Positions 22,561 to 33,078 of a stretch of 64,000 nucleotides of DNA are shown here, one piece after another. The DNA comes from Takakia lepidozioides (lineage: Eukaryota > Streptophyta > Takakiopsida > Takakiales > Takakiaceae). The notes beneath the pieces are model-generated. The model did not search any database. It had not been told where the DNA came from and saw only the letters and a list, made by a program, of their open reading frames with translations. The position numbers and the translations under genes were made by a program. The DNA lies in assembly GCA_030704615.1 (NCBI GenBank), contig CM060732.1:5830001-5894000 (forward strand). Reading direction: 5' to 3'. Positions within the stretch are counted from its first letter, which is position 1, and the number at the start of each line of letters is the position of its first letter.

Positions 22561-22979
22561 TCAACTTCCCGATGCATTTTTGTTTGTTGTTCAACAGAAG
22601 CACCAGATGAAGAGTACAGATTCTATAAATGCTCTGGAATGTTTCAAGGAGACTATCACCTGCCAGATGCTCTCAAACTCATGGACGACACGGATGAAGA
22701 TGAAATTCATCCGATGAAGATGAACCTCTTGATGAAGGACTTATTATTGAAGAAGAGCCAGATCCACAAGAAGAAGATGACAAGGAAAACCGAAGAAACA
22801 AAACAATCAAGAATTGGCCAATCTCATATTGGAGCTTATACAGTTACCAAGAAGAATCAAAGATATTCAGGATCAAGATCAAGATGATTGGCAATGGCCA
22901 ATCAAATACTATCTGAACACAACACAGGATTTTCCTGAAGTTCACCAAAGATGACAGGAGGAAGCTTTCAATGAAAAAC

Positions 22980-24115
22980 AAGCCATACACATTAATCAAA
23001 GATGAATTCTGCACAAAAGATGAATTGACTCCATAATGAGAAGATGTGTAAACAAAGACCAAGCCAACACAGTAATGCAAGAACTACACGAAGGAATTGC
23101 CAGGTGACACTTCAGTTCGGACCTACAAGCAAAGAAAATATTACTAGCAGGCTATGGGGGCCTATTATATTTGGGAGATACTTATGAACACTGTCAACAG
23201 TGTGATGTCTGCCAGAGGATGGACCGGCGAACGAACGGGAAGGGGACTCTGCACCCAATACTACCAGATAACCATTTCAGCGTTGGGGCTAGACTTCGTG
23301 GACCCATTAAACCTCCAGCAAGGTCCACCAAAACCAATACATCCTCATAGCCACTTACTACACTACCAAATGGGTAGAGGCCAAGGCCCTAGAGACAACA
23401 CTACCAGATCAACAGCCAAATTCTTATATGAAAACATCAATCACACGATTTGGTTGCCCACCTGGATTCGTCAGTGATCAGGGATCACACTTCATAAATG
23501 ATGCTATAAAATGCTTGACGAGGAGTTCATGATTGTACATCACAAGAGTACTGCTTACTATCCTTAAGGAAACGGTCAATCCGAATCTACCCACAAAATA
23601 TTTGCACTATCTTAACCAAGATAGTAAATGCCAATCGTACAGATTGGGATACCAAATTGAACAAAGCACTGTGGGCATTCAGGACATCATACAAGGTGAC
23701 CACGAAGCCATACACCTTTCAACTGGTGTATGGAGGCAGAGGCACTATATACCCATTGAATGTATGATACCCACACTACAACCAGAAACTCATGAACGAT
23801 GGGGCTTAGAAGAATCATTTACGGTCAGGGAATATGAATTATTCCATCTGGAAGAAGTCGAGCAGATCCCGCGATAATATGGCACGGATCCAGGAACAAC
23901 GAAGAAAAGATATCCGAAGGGAAAGAGAAATCTTTCCAGGATGGGGATATTGTATTAGGTTACCAAAAATCAAGAAGATCAAACTGGGGGGCGGAAAATT
24001 GAAAATGCCATGGATGGGACCATTTCAAATCAAAAGGGTACATGACAATGGAACTGTTGATTTTGCAAACCTTGGAACAAGAATTCGTGGGATCGAATTA
24101 ATATTAACAAATTAA
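22980..24115 (+). pseudogene. Integrase (broken)
   Basis: A zinc-binding end (ELHEGIA...H, then CQQCDVCQR) lies near 23080-23220. Catalytic-core fragments include FGCPPGFVSDQGSHFI near 23445-23500, the second Asp motif. The C-terminal part has KMPWMGPFQIKRVHDNGTVD at about 24000-24065, a typical Ty3 integrase C-terminal module. The pieces lie in three frames with stops (for example near 23530), so it is inactive. Confidence 0.8.
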
Positions 24116-24254
24116 AAGGCTACCAGGGATACATGACAAAACCCTTATACATGATTTATACCCAACGAGAAAGATCAAACGAAGAGGAGGAGCGCGAAAC
24201 CACCAAGCCTACTACATTCATCACGACACGGTGAATTAGCATGTACTAAGACAA

Positions 24255-26252
24255 GTGGCAACACGAATTCAGGGCACCACGACGGCTAGACCACCATTTA
24301 TCTGGAGGACAACATTACCACCCCGTATACCGTATGGTGAACCGTGGCCAGCACATATGCCCTACAGAACAGTGAACGAATGCGAAACGGCCAACGAGTC
24401 ACTGCTTGTGTTAAATTCCGAGATGTACGCTTTAGATCACCCCACCGACAGTGGTAATCATACACCACTACCCTTCGATCATAACACAGAGGCGGAACGA
24501 CGGCGCAATCCAACGGATTGCCAAAAGACGGCGGACGATAAGGGCAAAGCCATTAAACCAAGCTACAAGTACTGCGCTAACGCCGCCCGTCTAAAAACGG
24601 ACCACATACCAAAGTGGATGAACACAACTCAGAGGGATGAACATAAACTGACCGAAACTGGACAATCATCAACGACCATCAGTTTTAAACAAAACAAATC
24701 ACGAAGAAAAAACCAACGGAAGAAAATCAAGCACAAAAGAGATGAAGTTTTCTCAAAACCGTTACCTGAGGCTAAATGCTTCTTGGTAAGCCTGGGCCCA
24801 ACAATTAAAGCTAACCACGCTTTAAACCTAGGCAACCAGCAGGACAAAATTATCTCCACGAGAACCTCGAGAGAAGTTAGAGGAGAAACCTACAGAGATG
24901 AACCCCTACTTAAACCCATGAGCGAACTCCTCACCTTCTCTTCCGCAAACTGGAAATTGTTGTATACACAACTTCCAGTGTGCTTCATACTTCTTGTGAT
25001 ACAGGAATTGGTACTCCAATTCCTTACAGCAACCGCGAGACTAAGAGAAATGGCAGGCACCAAGCGGAAGGCACCAAGTTCTTATGCGCAAGTCAATTTC
25101 AAAATCAGCCCAGCGTTGCGGAAGATTGAGCAGGACACAGAGACACAGGAGACGTTGGACAGTCTTGGCCTGCGATACTTCATCACCACGATGGACTGGA
25201 ACCTGAAGCACGACAAGCTATGCAGGGAGTTCTTGGAGAATTACAACACCAGCACTCGGAGCACAAATGTCCACGACACGCACATCCTGCTGACAGATAA
25301 GTACTTGGCGGAAGTATTTCACCTTCCCAGTCTGGACGTACCACCGCACACCGGCAAACCTCCAAGGTTTGTACTTGCAGATTTGTTTGAGAATCTCAAC
25401 CAAGCAGATCAAGGCTACACATGCAGCCACAGCAAAAACCATGGCTTCAGGAAGATAGCTCCAGTATTTAGCACATTGCTTTGCCTCAGGCAAAACCATA
25501 GCCACTGTACCAAGGAGCTAATCGACCAAGTGTTGATTTGCTTCAAAGGGAAAATCGTGAATTGGGCAAGCTTCTTATTGAAGAAGTTAACTCAAGAACT
25601 GACCAGGTTGACAAAGAAGAAGAAGGAAGCGACTGTTACCATGGCAACTCCATTGTTACTCCACATGATTCGACACATTGTACACCTAACGGCCGAAGAG
25701 CAAGCAACGTTGGGAATCATGCAACGGGTAGATACAATGGAGGAAGAAGGAAGTGAGACGGCAGCATGTCAGGAAGAAGAAGAGGGTGGACTTGCAAAGA
25801 GAGCCCGGATCAACGAAGCAACCACAAGTGCAGCAGTAGAGGACATCATCAACTCGACGGCTGATTCCCCAGTACAAAGAGAAATGGAGAATCAACAGCC
25901 AGAAGGAGGGTACAAACCACAGACCAACGAAGCAACGCCCATGGAAATTAGCCATGGCAACACCGAAGCACAACAAGCAGCACACACAAAGGCCACACAA
26001 TCAGAGGAGGGAGACATAGTGGCGCAGCAACAGCAGATGGTGCAACAGGCACCCGACCAGCAGCACCAGATAGTACAATAGACACCCGATTAGCAGCAAC
26101 AGCAGATGGTGCAAGAGGCACCGAGTCAGCAGCAGCAAGACAGAAATTCCAATTTGGAACTACTACTAGCACAACAAGTTTTAGATACAACAGCATGGGA
26201 CACAGGGTTGGAAGAAGCACCACAAAATGTCATTCTGTAGGCAATACAAGCA
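24255..26252 (+). pseudogene. Third ORF, N-terminal part (plant-mobile-like)
   Basis: The frame is open from 24255 to 26078 and continues in the same frame through TAG at 26079-26081, 26091-26093 and 26238-26240. A basic N-terminal half leads to a globular segment from about 25051 (MAGTKRKAPSS) with HILLTDKYLAEVFHLPS and QGYTC. This resembles the plant mobile or putative plant transposon protein domain that sits beside pol in plant Ty3 elements. A glutamine- and glutamate-rich linker follows. The same segment, diverged, occurs in the minus-strand element at 36225-35929. A role in the particle or in nuclear targeting is speculative. Confidence 0.55.
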
Positions 26253-27119
26253 TTGGGGCAACTGACAGTTTGTATGGACAGGGCCAAGGATTACATCAGT
26301 CCGGAAAACCTGAACATGATCTTAGACCACATCAAAGAGAAGCACCAGAGGGAATTGGTCACTGCAAGAACAATATGTAACCATGAGGTTACAATTGCAG
26401 CATTAGAAGATCAAAAGTCAACCTTACTCCGCCAATACAACACATTGGCACAACGCAAAGATGAGTGGGAGCAAAAGTGGGAAAGACAGAGAGACGAAAC
26501 ACACCATGTCCAAGCCGACCTCGATGCAGAGCAAGAGAGATCTCGAAAAATAGAGACAGGGGTGGAAACACTCACAGGGCAGGTGCAAACATTAAAGCAG
26601 CAGGTGGAGACACTCAAGGAGCAGCTGAGGACTGCCAGAGATCAGGGAACCAAGTGGCTCAACAGCAACACTGCACTGCTGAAGCAAAGGGAGAATGCTG
26701 AGAGCAGGTTGTTTACCGCCACCACAGAAAGAGACATTGCCATGGACAATGAACAAGAATGGAAGCAGCAGCTGGAGAAGCTGACATTGCAAGCAGGGTT
26801 GGATGCAACAGACGCAGCCTTAGCCAGAGCCTGGTTGAATGAAGGGAGTGAATTGGAGATGAAGAAACTCAACAGGGCAATGGTGAGGCACATGAAGTGC
26901 CAGTTGGCGAAATTGGTGACAGACATTCATGATGAGTTCCTGCCACCAATTCCAGAACAAGAGGAACTCATGGACGAAGAGGATCAAGAGGAGCAAGATC
27001 ACAAACGAGAGACACCAATACAACAACAACAACAACACCAACACAAACACCACCAGCAACACAACCACCACCAAACCAACAGACACTGGTACAGGCCACA
27101 GCAGGGCCTCAAGAGGTAA
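26253..27119 (+). CDS. Third ORF, coiled-coil part
   Basis: This 288-codon stretch is strongly helical. Heptads rich in Leu, Glu, Gln and Lys run from about residue 30 to 190 (for example TLTGQVQTLKQQVETLKEQL), then an acidic stretch and a His/Gln/Asn repeat from CAA/CAC triplets. It is in frame with the preceding part, from which a TAG separates it, and 27167-27988 follows after a frameshift in the CAA/CAC tract. The related minus-strand element has a coiled coil in the same position (35679-34414). I infer an oligomerising segment; no enzyme motif is present. Confidence 0.55.
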   Translation: MGQLTVCMDRAKDYISPENLNMILDHIKEKHQRELVTARTICNHEVTIAALEDQKSTLLRQYNTLAQRKDEWEQKWERQRDETHHVQADLDAEQERSRKIETGVETLTGQVQTLKQQVETLKEQLRTARDQGTKWLNSNTALLKQRENAESRLFTATTERDIAMDNEQEWKQQLEKLTLQAGLDATDAALARAWLNEGSELEMKKLNRAMVRHMKCQLAKLVTDIHDEFLPPIPEQEELMDEEDQEEQDHKRETPIQQQQQHQHKHHQQHNHHQTNRHWYRPQQGLKR

Positions 27120-27988
27120 ACCCTGTAACACTACCAAGTGTCCTGGTAGCATCAACTTCAGTAGCAGTGGATGATTTCCAAATCATGCCATGCAAGCAGG
27201 ATGTGGAGTGGTTAAAGTATTCAGAAGAATACTTTAAAATGATGGTAGTACAAGCCCACCAAATCCCAGAAATACTGGAGAAGATTTTCAAAACCTTAAC
27301 TCCCTGCAAATCATTGGGTCAATTGCATCTTCTCAATCAAACTCTTATTCCTCTGAGATATAGGATGAGACCACTGGCTAAGGAGGAGACATGGTCAGGG
27401 GCAGAATTGGTTGAATTCTGGCGCCAAGCTCCTTTAGAATACAAGGAGCTGGTAGCTTACATGTGGGCAGTGGGGCAATTGAAGATTAGTCCTACCCCGG
27501 CAGTAACCTTCGTGATAGGATGCCCAAGTTTTTATATTGGCAGTTACTTGTACCGCATGTTCGTGACAATGAGGGGAAGCTGGCAGCGCTATGAGAATAT
27601 TGAAAAAGATACTCACTGGGAATTACCCAAATTCCACCCACCAGAGAGAGTCACATGCACTTCAACATATATGAATAGGCCACTTTATGCTGAAGCATGG
27701 CGCCAGGCGAAGGACCACTTTTCACCATTGGTATTGGACAGAGACCACCCTTTCAGAGAAACAGGGGTCCAAGCTGTTAATTGGTTAATGGGCAGCAGGG
27801 CAACAAAACACATTATACCCTGGACCAAGGAGAAGCTGCAAACCTACCGCGAAAACTTGACCAACAAAATCGATATGGTACGTGGGGACGGGATAGCAGA
27901 ACTCCCCGATGAAAAAAGCTGGCCTACTCACAAACCAGAGGAACAACCAGACAGTGACGATAACAGGAACAAGAAGCTGCCACCATGA
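27120..27988 (+). CDS. Third ORF, conserved C-terminal domain
   Basis: Upstream codons in this frame (VNPVTLPSVLVASTSVAVDD) show that it overlaps the end of the coiled-coil frame, so one frameshift separates them. The domain has EWLKYSEEYFKMMVVQAHQI, CKSLGQLHLLNQTLIPLRY, WSGAELVEFWRQAPLEYKEL and TFVIGCPSFYIGSYLYRMF. It aligns with AWEYSRAMIMPFNQIP, PPQSLAHYYQIMRIWLPV, FARYWSEAGTILKELIAF and SIVLGCGLYYAACFLAHY in the minus-strand element (33970-33580). The tail is basic and charged. I do not recognise the family. Being shared by two elements argues that it is a real protein part. Confidence 0.6.
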
Positions 27989-28095
27989 CAATCCTGGGAC
28001 GCACTTCCTACCTCGCAGACAGGCATGCCACCACCTTACATCCCCAAGAGATACAGCAAGTACAGGAACTGACAAAATTGTGCGGACACAATTTC

Positions 28096-28113
28096 AAAAG
28101 AGGGGGGGGGGAA
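28096..28113 (+). promoter_or_regulatory. Polypurine tract
   Basis: AAAAGAGGGGGGGGGGAA is followed by TAAA and TGATAACGG, the proposed LTR start. The second element shows the same arrangement (purine run, TAAA, TGTTAG) at 32876-32851 on the minus strand. Plus-strand DNA synthesis primes from such tracts. Confidence 0.7.
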
Positions 28114-28484
28114 TAAATGATAACGGCTATGCTACGAGGGACAGACAACGAGGGTCGCAACGGGACATACTGGGTAGTGATGGACGTACACTACCCAAGC
28201 CACGGGCAGAGACGGCTAAGTACGCGGTACTTAGCCAATGGCGGGACAAGGGTACATTACCACGAGAGCAGTAAGGGGTAGTGTAGTAGCCGTGAGCCGT
28301 GAACCACGATATCATACGGTCACGATAGCATCGGCTTTAACCAATAGAGGGAGTAGTGGACCATTTACCACTATGGCTCACGACCACTACAACGAGCCAC
28401 TTTTAGCAAACCTTTTAGGTTGCCTAGGTAGTTAGGCAAACGATCATTAACGACCGCAGGCTGTAACGGCTCTTTCGAGCATAG

Positions 28485-28490
28485 TATAAA
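28485..28490 (+). promoter_or_regulatory. Candidate LTR TATA box
   Basis: GTATAAAAAGA about 370 bp into the LTR. A second candidate, CATATAAAAACATGG, lies at 29265-29279. Which one sets the transcription start cannot be told from sequence alone. Confidence 0.35.
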
Positions 28491-28769
28491 AAGACTACAC
28501 GCAACCACTACAATAGATCGCGGTATTTATGACTGTATATATGACTATTCTGCAGTCATAAACAATACATATGACTTCTATGACTGTAAGTCGTGCAAAC
28601 CAAGTCAATACAATGAGTACAGAATGGTATGGTCCGGATGACTACAATCATATGAACCAAATGACATCTCTCACTGCAGTCATATATACCATACTGCAGC
28701 TGCCGCTGCCGCGCCACGTGGCGAGGCGCAATTGATTTAAAAAATTAAATTAAATTAAAAAAACTTTAA

Positions 28770-29010
28770 AAAAAAAAAAAACATATGTCAAACGCCGCGT
28801 CGCACCGCATTGTGCCATGTGGCATAATGCATTTATAATAATGAAAAAACCACGTGGCAGTCCATCTAGGGTACCACGTGCTATCCCTAGCTCGTCTACC
28901 AACCCTAGGGTCATCTTATCCATTTGATTGTACTTAGAGGAGTTTGAACCTGCAACCTCTTTACTATAAGAGTTATAGTTCACTACCTGTTAACCAATAC
29001 ACCCATTAGT
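28770..29010 (-). mobile_element. tRNA-derived SINE-like tract
   Basis: On the minus strand, TGGTTAACAGGTAGTGA (A-box-like) is followed about 40 bases later by GCAGGTTCAAACTCC (B-box-like). Between them lies a potential 5-bp anticodon stem, ACTAT/ATAGT, with a 7-base loop. Non-tRNA sequence and a T-run (28770-28782 on the plus strand as A) end it. Target duplications were not found. It sits inside the 3' LTR. Confidence 0.45.
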
Positions 29011-29819
29011 CATTTATATGATCATATGGTGTTTTAATTGTATTATACACACCAAATTACAAAATCCCCAGTAGTCATCATGACTATGTAACCTCATCCA
29101 TGTACACTGTAGTCATGGAAATGACTATAAATGGTGAGCTAAATCTGGTCAATTGTCGTTGACCAGCCTTCCGCCCATTCCGGAGCCATGTAATCATACA
29201 TACGACTATTTAGATAGTCGTTCATATGACTACAGTCGTATGAACGACTGCGGGAGGTCAGTTTCATATAAAAACATGGTGCAGTCATGGTCAAAGTCTA
29301 GAAAACCATGACTACCACGGTTTGGTAGTCATAACTACCGCGATCTGTTGTAATGAACTTAGAGGGTGTGCAGTATGAGTATCAGTGATCAATGTGTATT
29401 TAGATGGACTCAGAGTGATTCTGTGTACTTCTGTGATGATGTGACGAGCTCTGAAGTAAAGCCATGCTATTCGAAGTATCTCTGTGTAGAGTGAACGTGA
29501 GATGGTGAGAATGTGTATCATCTCAGAATAGTTCTTGTTTTCTCTTTACTACCATCTGCTTGTATGAACCAAGAGGCTTCAGTCCTTTCAACTAAGATCT
29601 TTTATGCTTAAGAGACTGTAGATTGGTCTTAATCAATAGGATTAAGCAGTCTGCAAGGATATGACTTCATCCAACGTTCATGGTTTAGCTATCCTTAAAA
29701 CGATTACTTCGTAATCGTTTCTGAAAGCATACCATCGGATAACCTCTGTTGCATGTCTTACGAAATGGGCAGTAGTGTTAATAGCCTGATTTGTCTAAGT
29801 CATAAACCAGCGGTTAACA

Positions 29820-29989
29820 GATAGCTTGATAATCCTCTATGGTACACCTTCCGAAGGATTTACTAATGAGCAGGGAGAGGTTACCCTTTTGGAGAAGGAG
29901 TCTGGTATGCACTCCCTAACGGGGTGAGTGCATACCACACTCACTCCGTAAGGGCCTGCCATACCAGGGGTTGGTTGGTGGGATTCCCT
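29820..29989. other. Unassigned spacer with palindrome
   Basis: It contains a near-perfect inverted repeat at about 29910-29938 (GGTATGCACT...AGTGCATACC) and no coding sequence. It does not continue the U repeat that ends at 17508, which agrees with a rearranged insertion. Confidence 0.4.
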
Positions 29990-30465
29990 CTCTCTCCCTC
30001 TCTCTCCCTCTGGAAACTGGGTTTATGGAATTGTTGTCCCGACTTCCATCTTTGAAAAAATTGAAAAATTGGGTTGCAGGGAATTTTGGATGTTTTTTCA
30101 TCCAAAATACAATTTTTTTCCCTAGTGAAACATTTCTTCACTAAATACCTATGAGTTGCAAAACTCCCGTCAGTTTTTATTTTTTCAATCCAACCTGGAT
30201 GAAAAAAGGACTTCATCTGACAGGACCTAAATACGGGGCAAGACAGGTATAGAAAAGATGTTTTAAACCCCCGATGTTTTTCATCTAACCTAGATGAAAT
30301 GCGGACTGCATCCGTCGAGTTCAAGACAGGATGAACGCATGATGTCTTTCATCTTCCGCGAATGAGAAACGGACAACGTCCGTCGGGCGTACAGGCTGGC
30401 GGATGTTTTTCATCCTGAGAATGATGAATGACGGGCCAGACAGGGGAAAACCCTGCGCAACCCTT
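29990..30465 (+). repeat. Near-identical copy of 15190-15650
   Basis: About 460 bp from CTCTCCCTCTGGAAACTGGG to GGAAAACCCTGCGCAACCC match 15190-15650 with only scattered single-base and short homopolymer differences. It carries the TTCATCC...GGATGAA motif cluster. It is the distal end of an inverted U copy. Confidence 0.85.
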
Positions 30466-31945
30466 TCCATGGCTCTGGCTTATCGTGGATCTGGCTTACC
30501 ATGGATCTGATTTTTCAGAACATAGTAACTAACATAGGCTGGAACAGATTGACATCATGAACCTGCTGAGAACTTATGTGGGTACCTTCATAGTTCAAGC
30601 AACTGCCATACCAAACAATTCACTGCCCGTGCAATATGTACCTTGAAAGAAACCAGCAGTAATCTTCCGAGTCAAAACAATATGCAAGGGTTTTCTTTAA
30701 AAACACTGGGATGTCCAAGAGTACACCATGGTACTTTTTAAGTTAAAACAGCAGAACCAGATCTGTTTTGCTTCAAGGAACAGCTCCAAAGACCATGTTT
30801 GGTAAGTTTACAGCGCCAGTACGCCATCTAAGAATCCCATCACTATGAAATGGTTGATCGTAGAGTAAATTGGGGATGTTTCAAGGCCCAGAGCATTAAA
30901 CTCAAAGAGCTCTGTAGGGTATCATAAACCAATCAGCAGAGTAGTTCCATACAGCCAAGGGTTCATATAGATGTTAGGGGTTTGTGAGGAAACCAGCATA
31001 CACCCCATGTGGCTCTGAAAACACAGTTGCAGGTTCGAGCAATCTAAGTTAAAACAACATACATGGGCCTGTTTTACACTTGAATGGAAGTTTAAAGCAC
31101 GTCCCTGTGGAAGCAGCATTCGAAGTAGTAAAGTGCCGCAGGGAAGTATGCAACATTATTCCCTCTTCTCTGCATCGTCCATATCATCTGCAAGCTTCAC
31201 AAATCAAATCAAGTGATGTCCCTCACCTGCGCCCGTCCCAAAAACCATCACAAATGACAATTTGTGTGTTAGTGAGGCTGTGCGAGGTGAGTTACAGGAC
31301 ATCACACTTGCTATCGATGTCAGAGATGATTCCTAAAGCAAGCATTAGATGAAAAGACAAGCAGAAGCAACATTTTCCAAAAACCTTTAAAGTTTGTGGA
31401 ATGAAAGTACTCTGTGACATGGCATCCAAGATCTGGCATTCAATCCAAGCAAACACAAAGGGTTTGCTGAAGGGTAGAGAGGAGCTTATCAACACCATTA
31501 AGCTTCCATAGATCCTATAGGGCGCCGCTGCAGCATAAACGAACAATGACCAATTCTCCATAAAGCACGGCAGCAGCTTGTCTGCCAGTTTGTGAATTGA
31601 AGATACCAGCATAGGAGCAGCAAATTCGGTTATAACCGCACCTCCCAATGAAATTGACAACGCGGAATCAAGCCGCTAAGTCGTCAAGCCGCCATCACGC
31701 AGCTCCAGGGAAAAACCAAAGCCCAAGTGTCGGGTTGTTAGGTTTAGAGAGGTGATCAAACACGCACCCTACGATTTCATCCGGTCTGGATGAGAAATCG
31801 CATGTAGCTGATAGGTCATTTTCGTGGGATTTTATCCACTAGAGATGAAATTAGTAGGTTTCCAAGATATCATCCATTATGGGTGACAGGGATGAAAAAC
31901 CAACCATTCATTAGGTTTAAACCATAAGCTCATATTCAGGATAGA
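30466..31945 (+). mobile_element. Partial U repeat copy
   Basis: It carries CTCACCTGCGCCCGTCCC...GTTAGTGAGGCTG at about 31225-31280 and TTCATCCGGTCTGGATGA motifs at 31775-31950, in the same order as copies 2 and 3. Its start lacks the GA-rich end. It stops where the LTR of the next element begins. No gene was found. Confidence 0.5.
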
Positions 31946-32856
31946 TGAAATTTCGAACCCCTTGTCGAGCGGCTTTTACTCACCCATCCCTTCGCTATCC
32001 GAGGTGGAAACTCCAAGATAGAAGAGTTGGATATCTCTAAGCACTCAGCCCGCTCAGTACAATCAGTCATGACCTGCAGCTAGTGAATCATGGTTGTGCT
32101 TCCCATTTGTATTCCTTCTTGCCTTCATGTTATCAATTTACCTTATCTGATACTGAAGCATCAGATTGCTTCAGTATCTACTTAGTTCCAGTTCATCATG
32201 CATTCATTTCACAGCTTCCCTCATGTCTCTCTACACAGTGTGCTTGTATCGAATAAGTATCAGATTATGATTTATTAGGTACTAGGCCAATGTCAAGGTG
32301 ACTCTAATCCGCCCTACAGTATCACTACAGCTCTACATGTAATAAGCATCTACTGTTCATCTTTTCTCCTTCTTTGTCCTCTCCTTCTTGCTCTACGCCT
32401 GATCTCCTCTTTTCATCACCAAGAAACGCTCCCCGTGAAGTGTCCCTTCTTTCTGTTGCCGCTCCCCTTATCTGCCCGCAAGCTGTTCTAACCACCTAAC
32501 TAATTAACCGTCATCCCTGTAGTAACACGTTCCTTCTGGAGATGTCGTTCCCTCACAGTCGTTCCCTGTCAATGATAACTGTTCTCCATGTACTGTGACA
32601 GGCTGTGTCAAGTTGTGCCGAGCTGTGACTGGCTGTGTAAGGCTGTGTCGGGCTGTGACTGGCTGTGTCGGCTGTGTCGGGCTGTGCGAAGCTGTGGCAG
32701 GCTGTGACTGGCTGTGTCGGGCTGTGTTGGCTGTGTAACCCCCCTAAAGCTTGCTGTTGCCACCTCTAAGGCTCCTGTTGGTCTCAGTCTGCGCAAAAAT
32801 TAAGGGTACCCCACAGAACCCGTAAAAGCGTCTAAGTCCCAAGCAGCCCTCTAACA
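31946..32856 (-). repeat. 3' LTR of second element
   Basis: On the minus strand it starts TGTTAGAGGGC after the purine tract and runs about 0.9 kb. It contains a degenerate tandem repeat of GGCTGTGTCGG type (plus-strand 32597-32735). Its end is inferred from the edge of the U repeat (about 31946-31955). No second LTR is present to confirm the limits. Confidence 0.5.
32597..32735. repeat. GGCTGTG(TC/AC) tandem repeat
   Basis: About a dozen imperfect 9-11-base units such as GGCTGTGTCG, GGCTGTGACT and GGCTGTGCGA. It lies inside the LTR. ORFs read across it are artefacts. Confidence 0.8.
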
Positions 32857-32876
32857 TTTACCCCTCCCCCTCTCAA
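32857..32876 (-). promoter_or_regulatory. Polypurine tract of second element
   Basis: Minus strand TTGAGAGGGGGAGGGGTAAA is directly followed by TGTTAG, the LTR start. This mirrors the tract at 28096-28117. Confidence 0.65.
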
Positions 32877-33078
32877 AAAGCCGTGTCCTCACGGTTTACT
32901 GTTTGGGATTAGCAAACCTTTGTGAGCGAGCACCCTTCTGATGGTGAGAGTCTCGTGAAGGACTCCGTGTGCGAGCCCGAATCCTGTCACTGGTTGACGG
33001 AGATGATTGAGCACTACCTGGAAATGTCTGACCCTCCTTTGGCTGATAACGAGGTAACCTCTCAGACATAGGAGATCC

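Larger units (their letters stand above)
17509..29819 (+). mobile_element. Tat/Ogre-like Ty3 LTR retrotransposon, decayed
   Basis: The order is a 5' LTR remnant, a primer-binding site starting TTTGGCGACC, ORF1, gag, aspartic protease, RT, RNase H, integrase, a long third ORF, a polypurine tract and the 3' LTR. ORF1 before gag, extra coding sequence after integrase and this primer site resemble the Tat/Ogre branch of plant Ty3 elements. Gag and pol carry many stops and frameshifts. No 5-bp target duplication flanks the unit (ACAAA left, GATAG right). The 5' LTR matches only the last 355 bp of the 3' LTR, with about ten differences counted by eye, so the left end was probably lost by recombination or deletion. 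Confidence 0.85.
28118..29819 (+). repeat. 3' LTR, full length (1.70 kb)
   Basis: It begins TGATAACGG just after the polypurine tract and ends GGTTAACA, giving TG...CA ends. Only its last 355 bp (29465-29819) are retained in the 5' LTR. TATA-like boxes lie at 28485-28490 (TATAAA) and 29266-29273 (ATATAAAA). A SINE-like tract in minus orientation lies at about 28770-29010. Many TATGACT/AGTCATA motifs fill 28520-29340. Confidence 0.7.
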
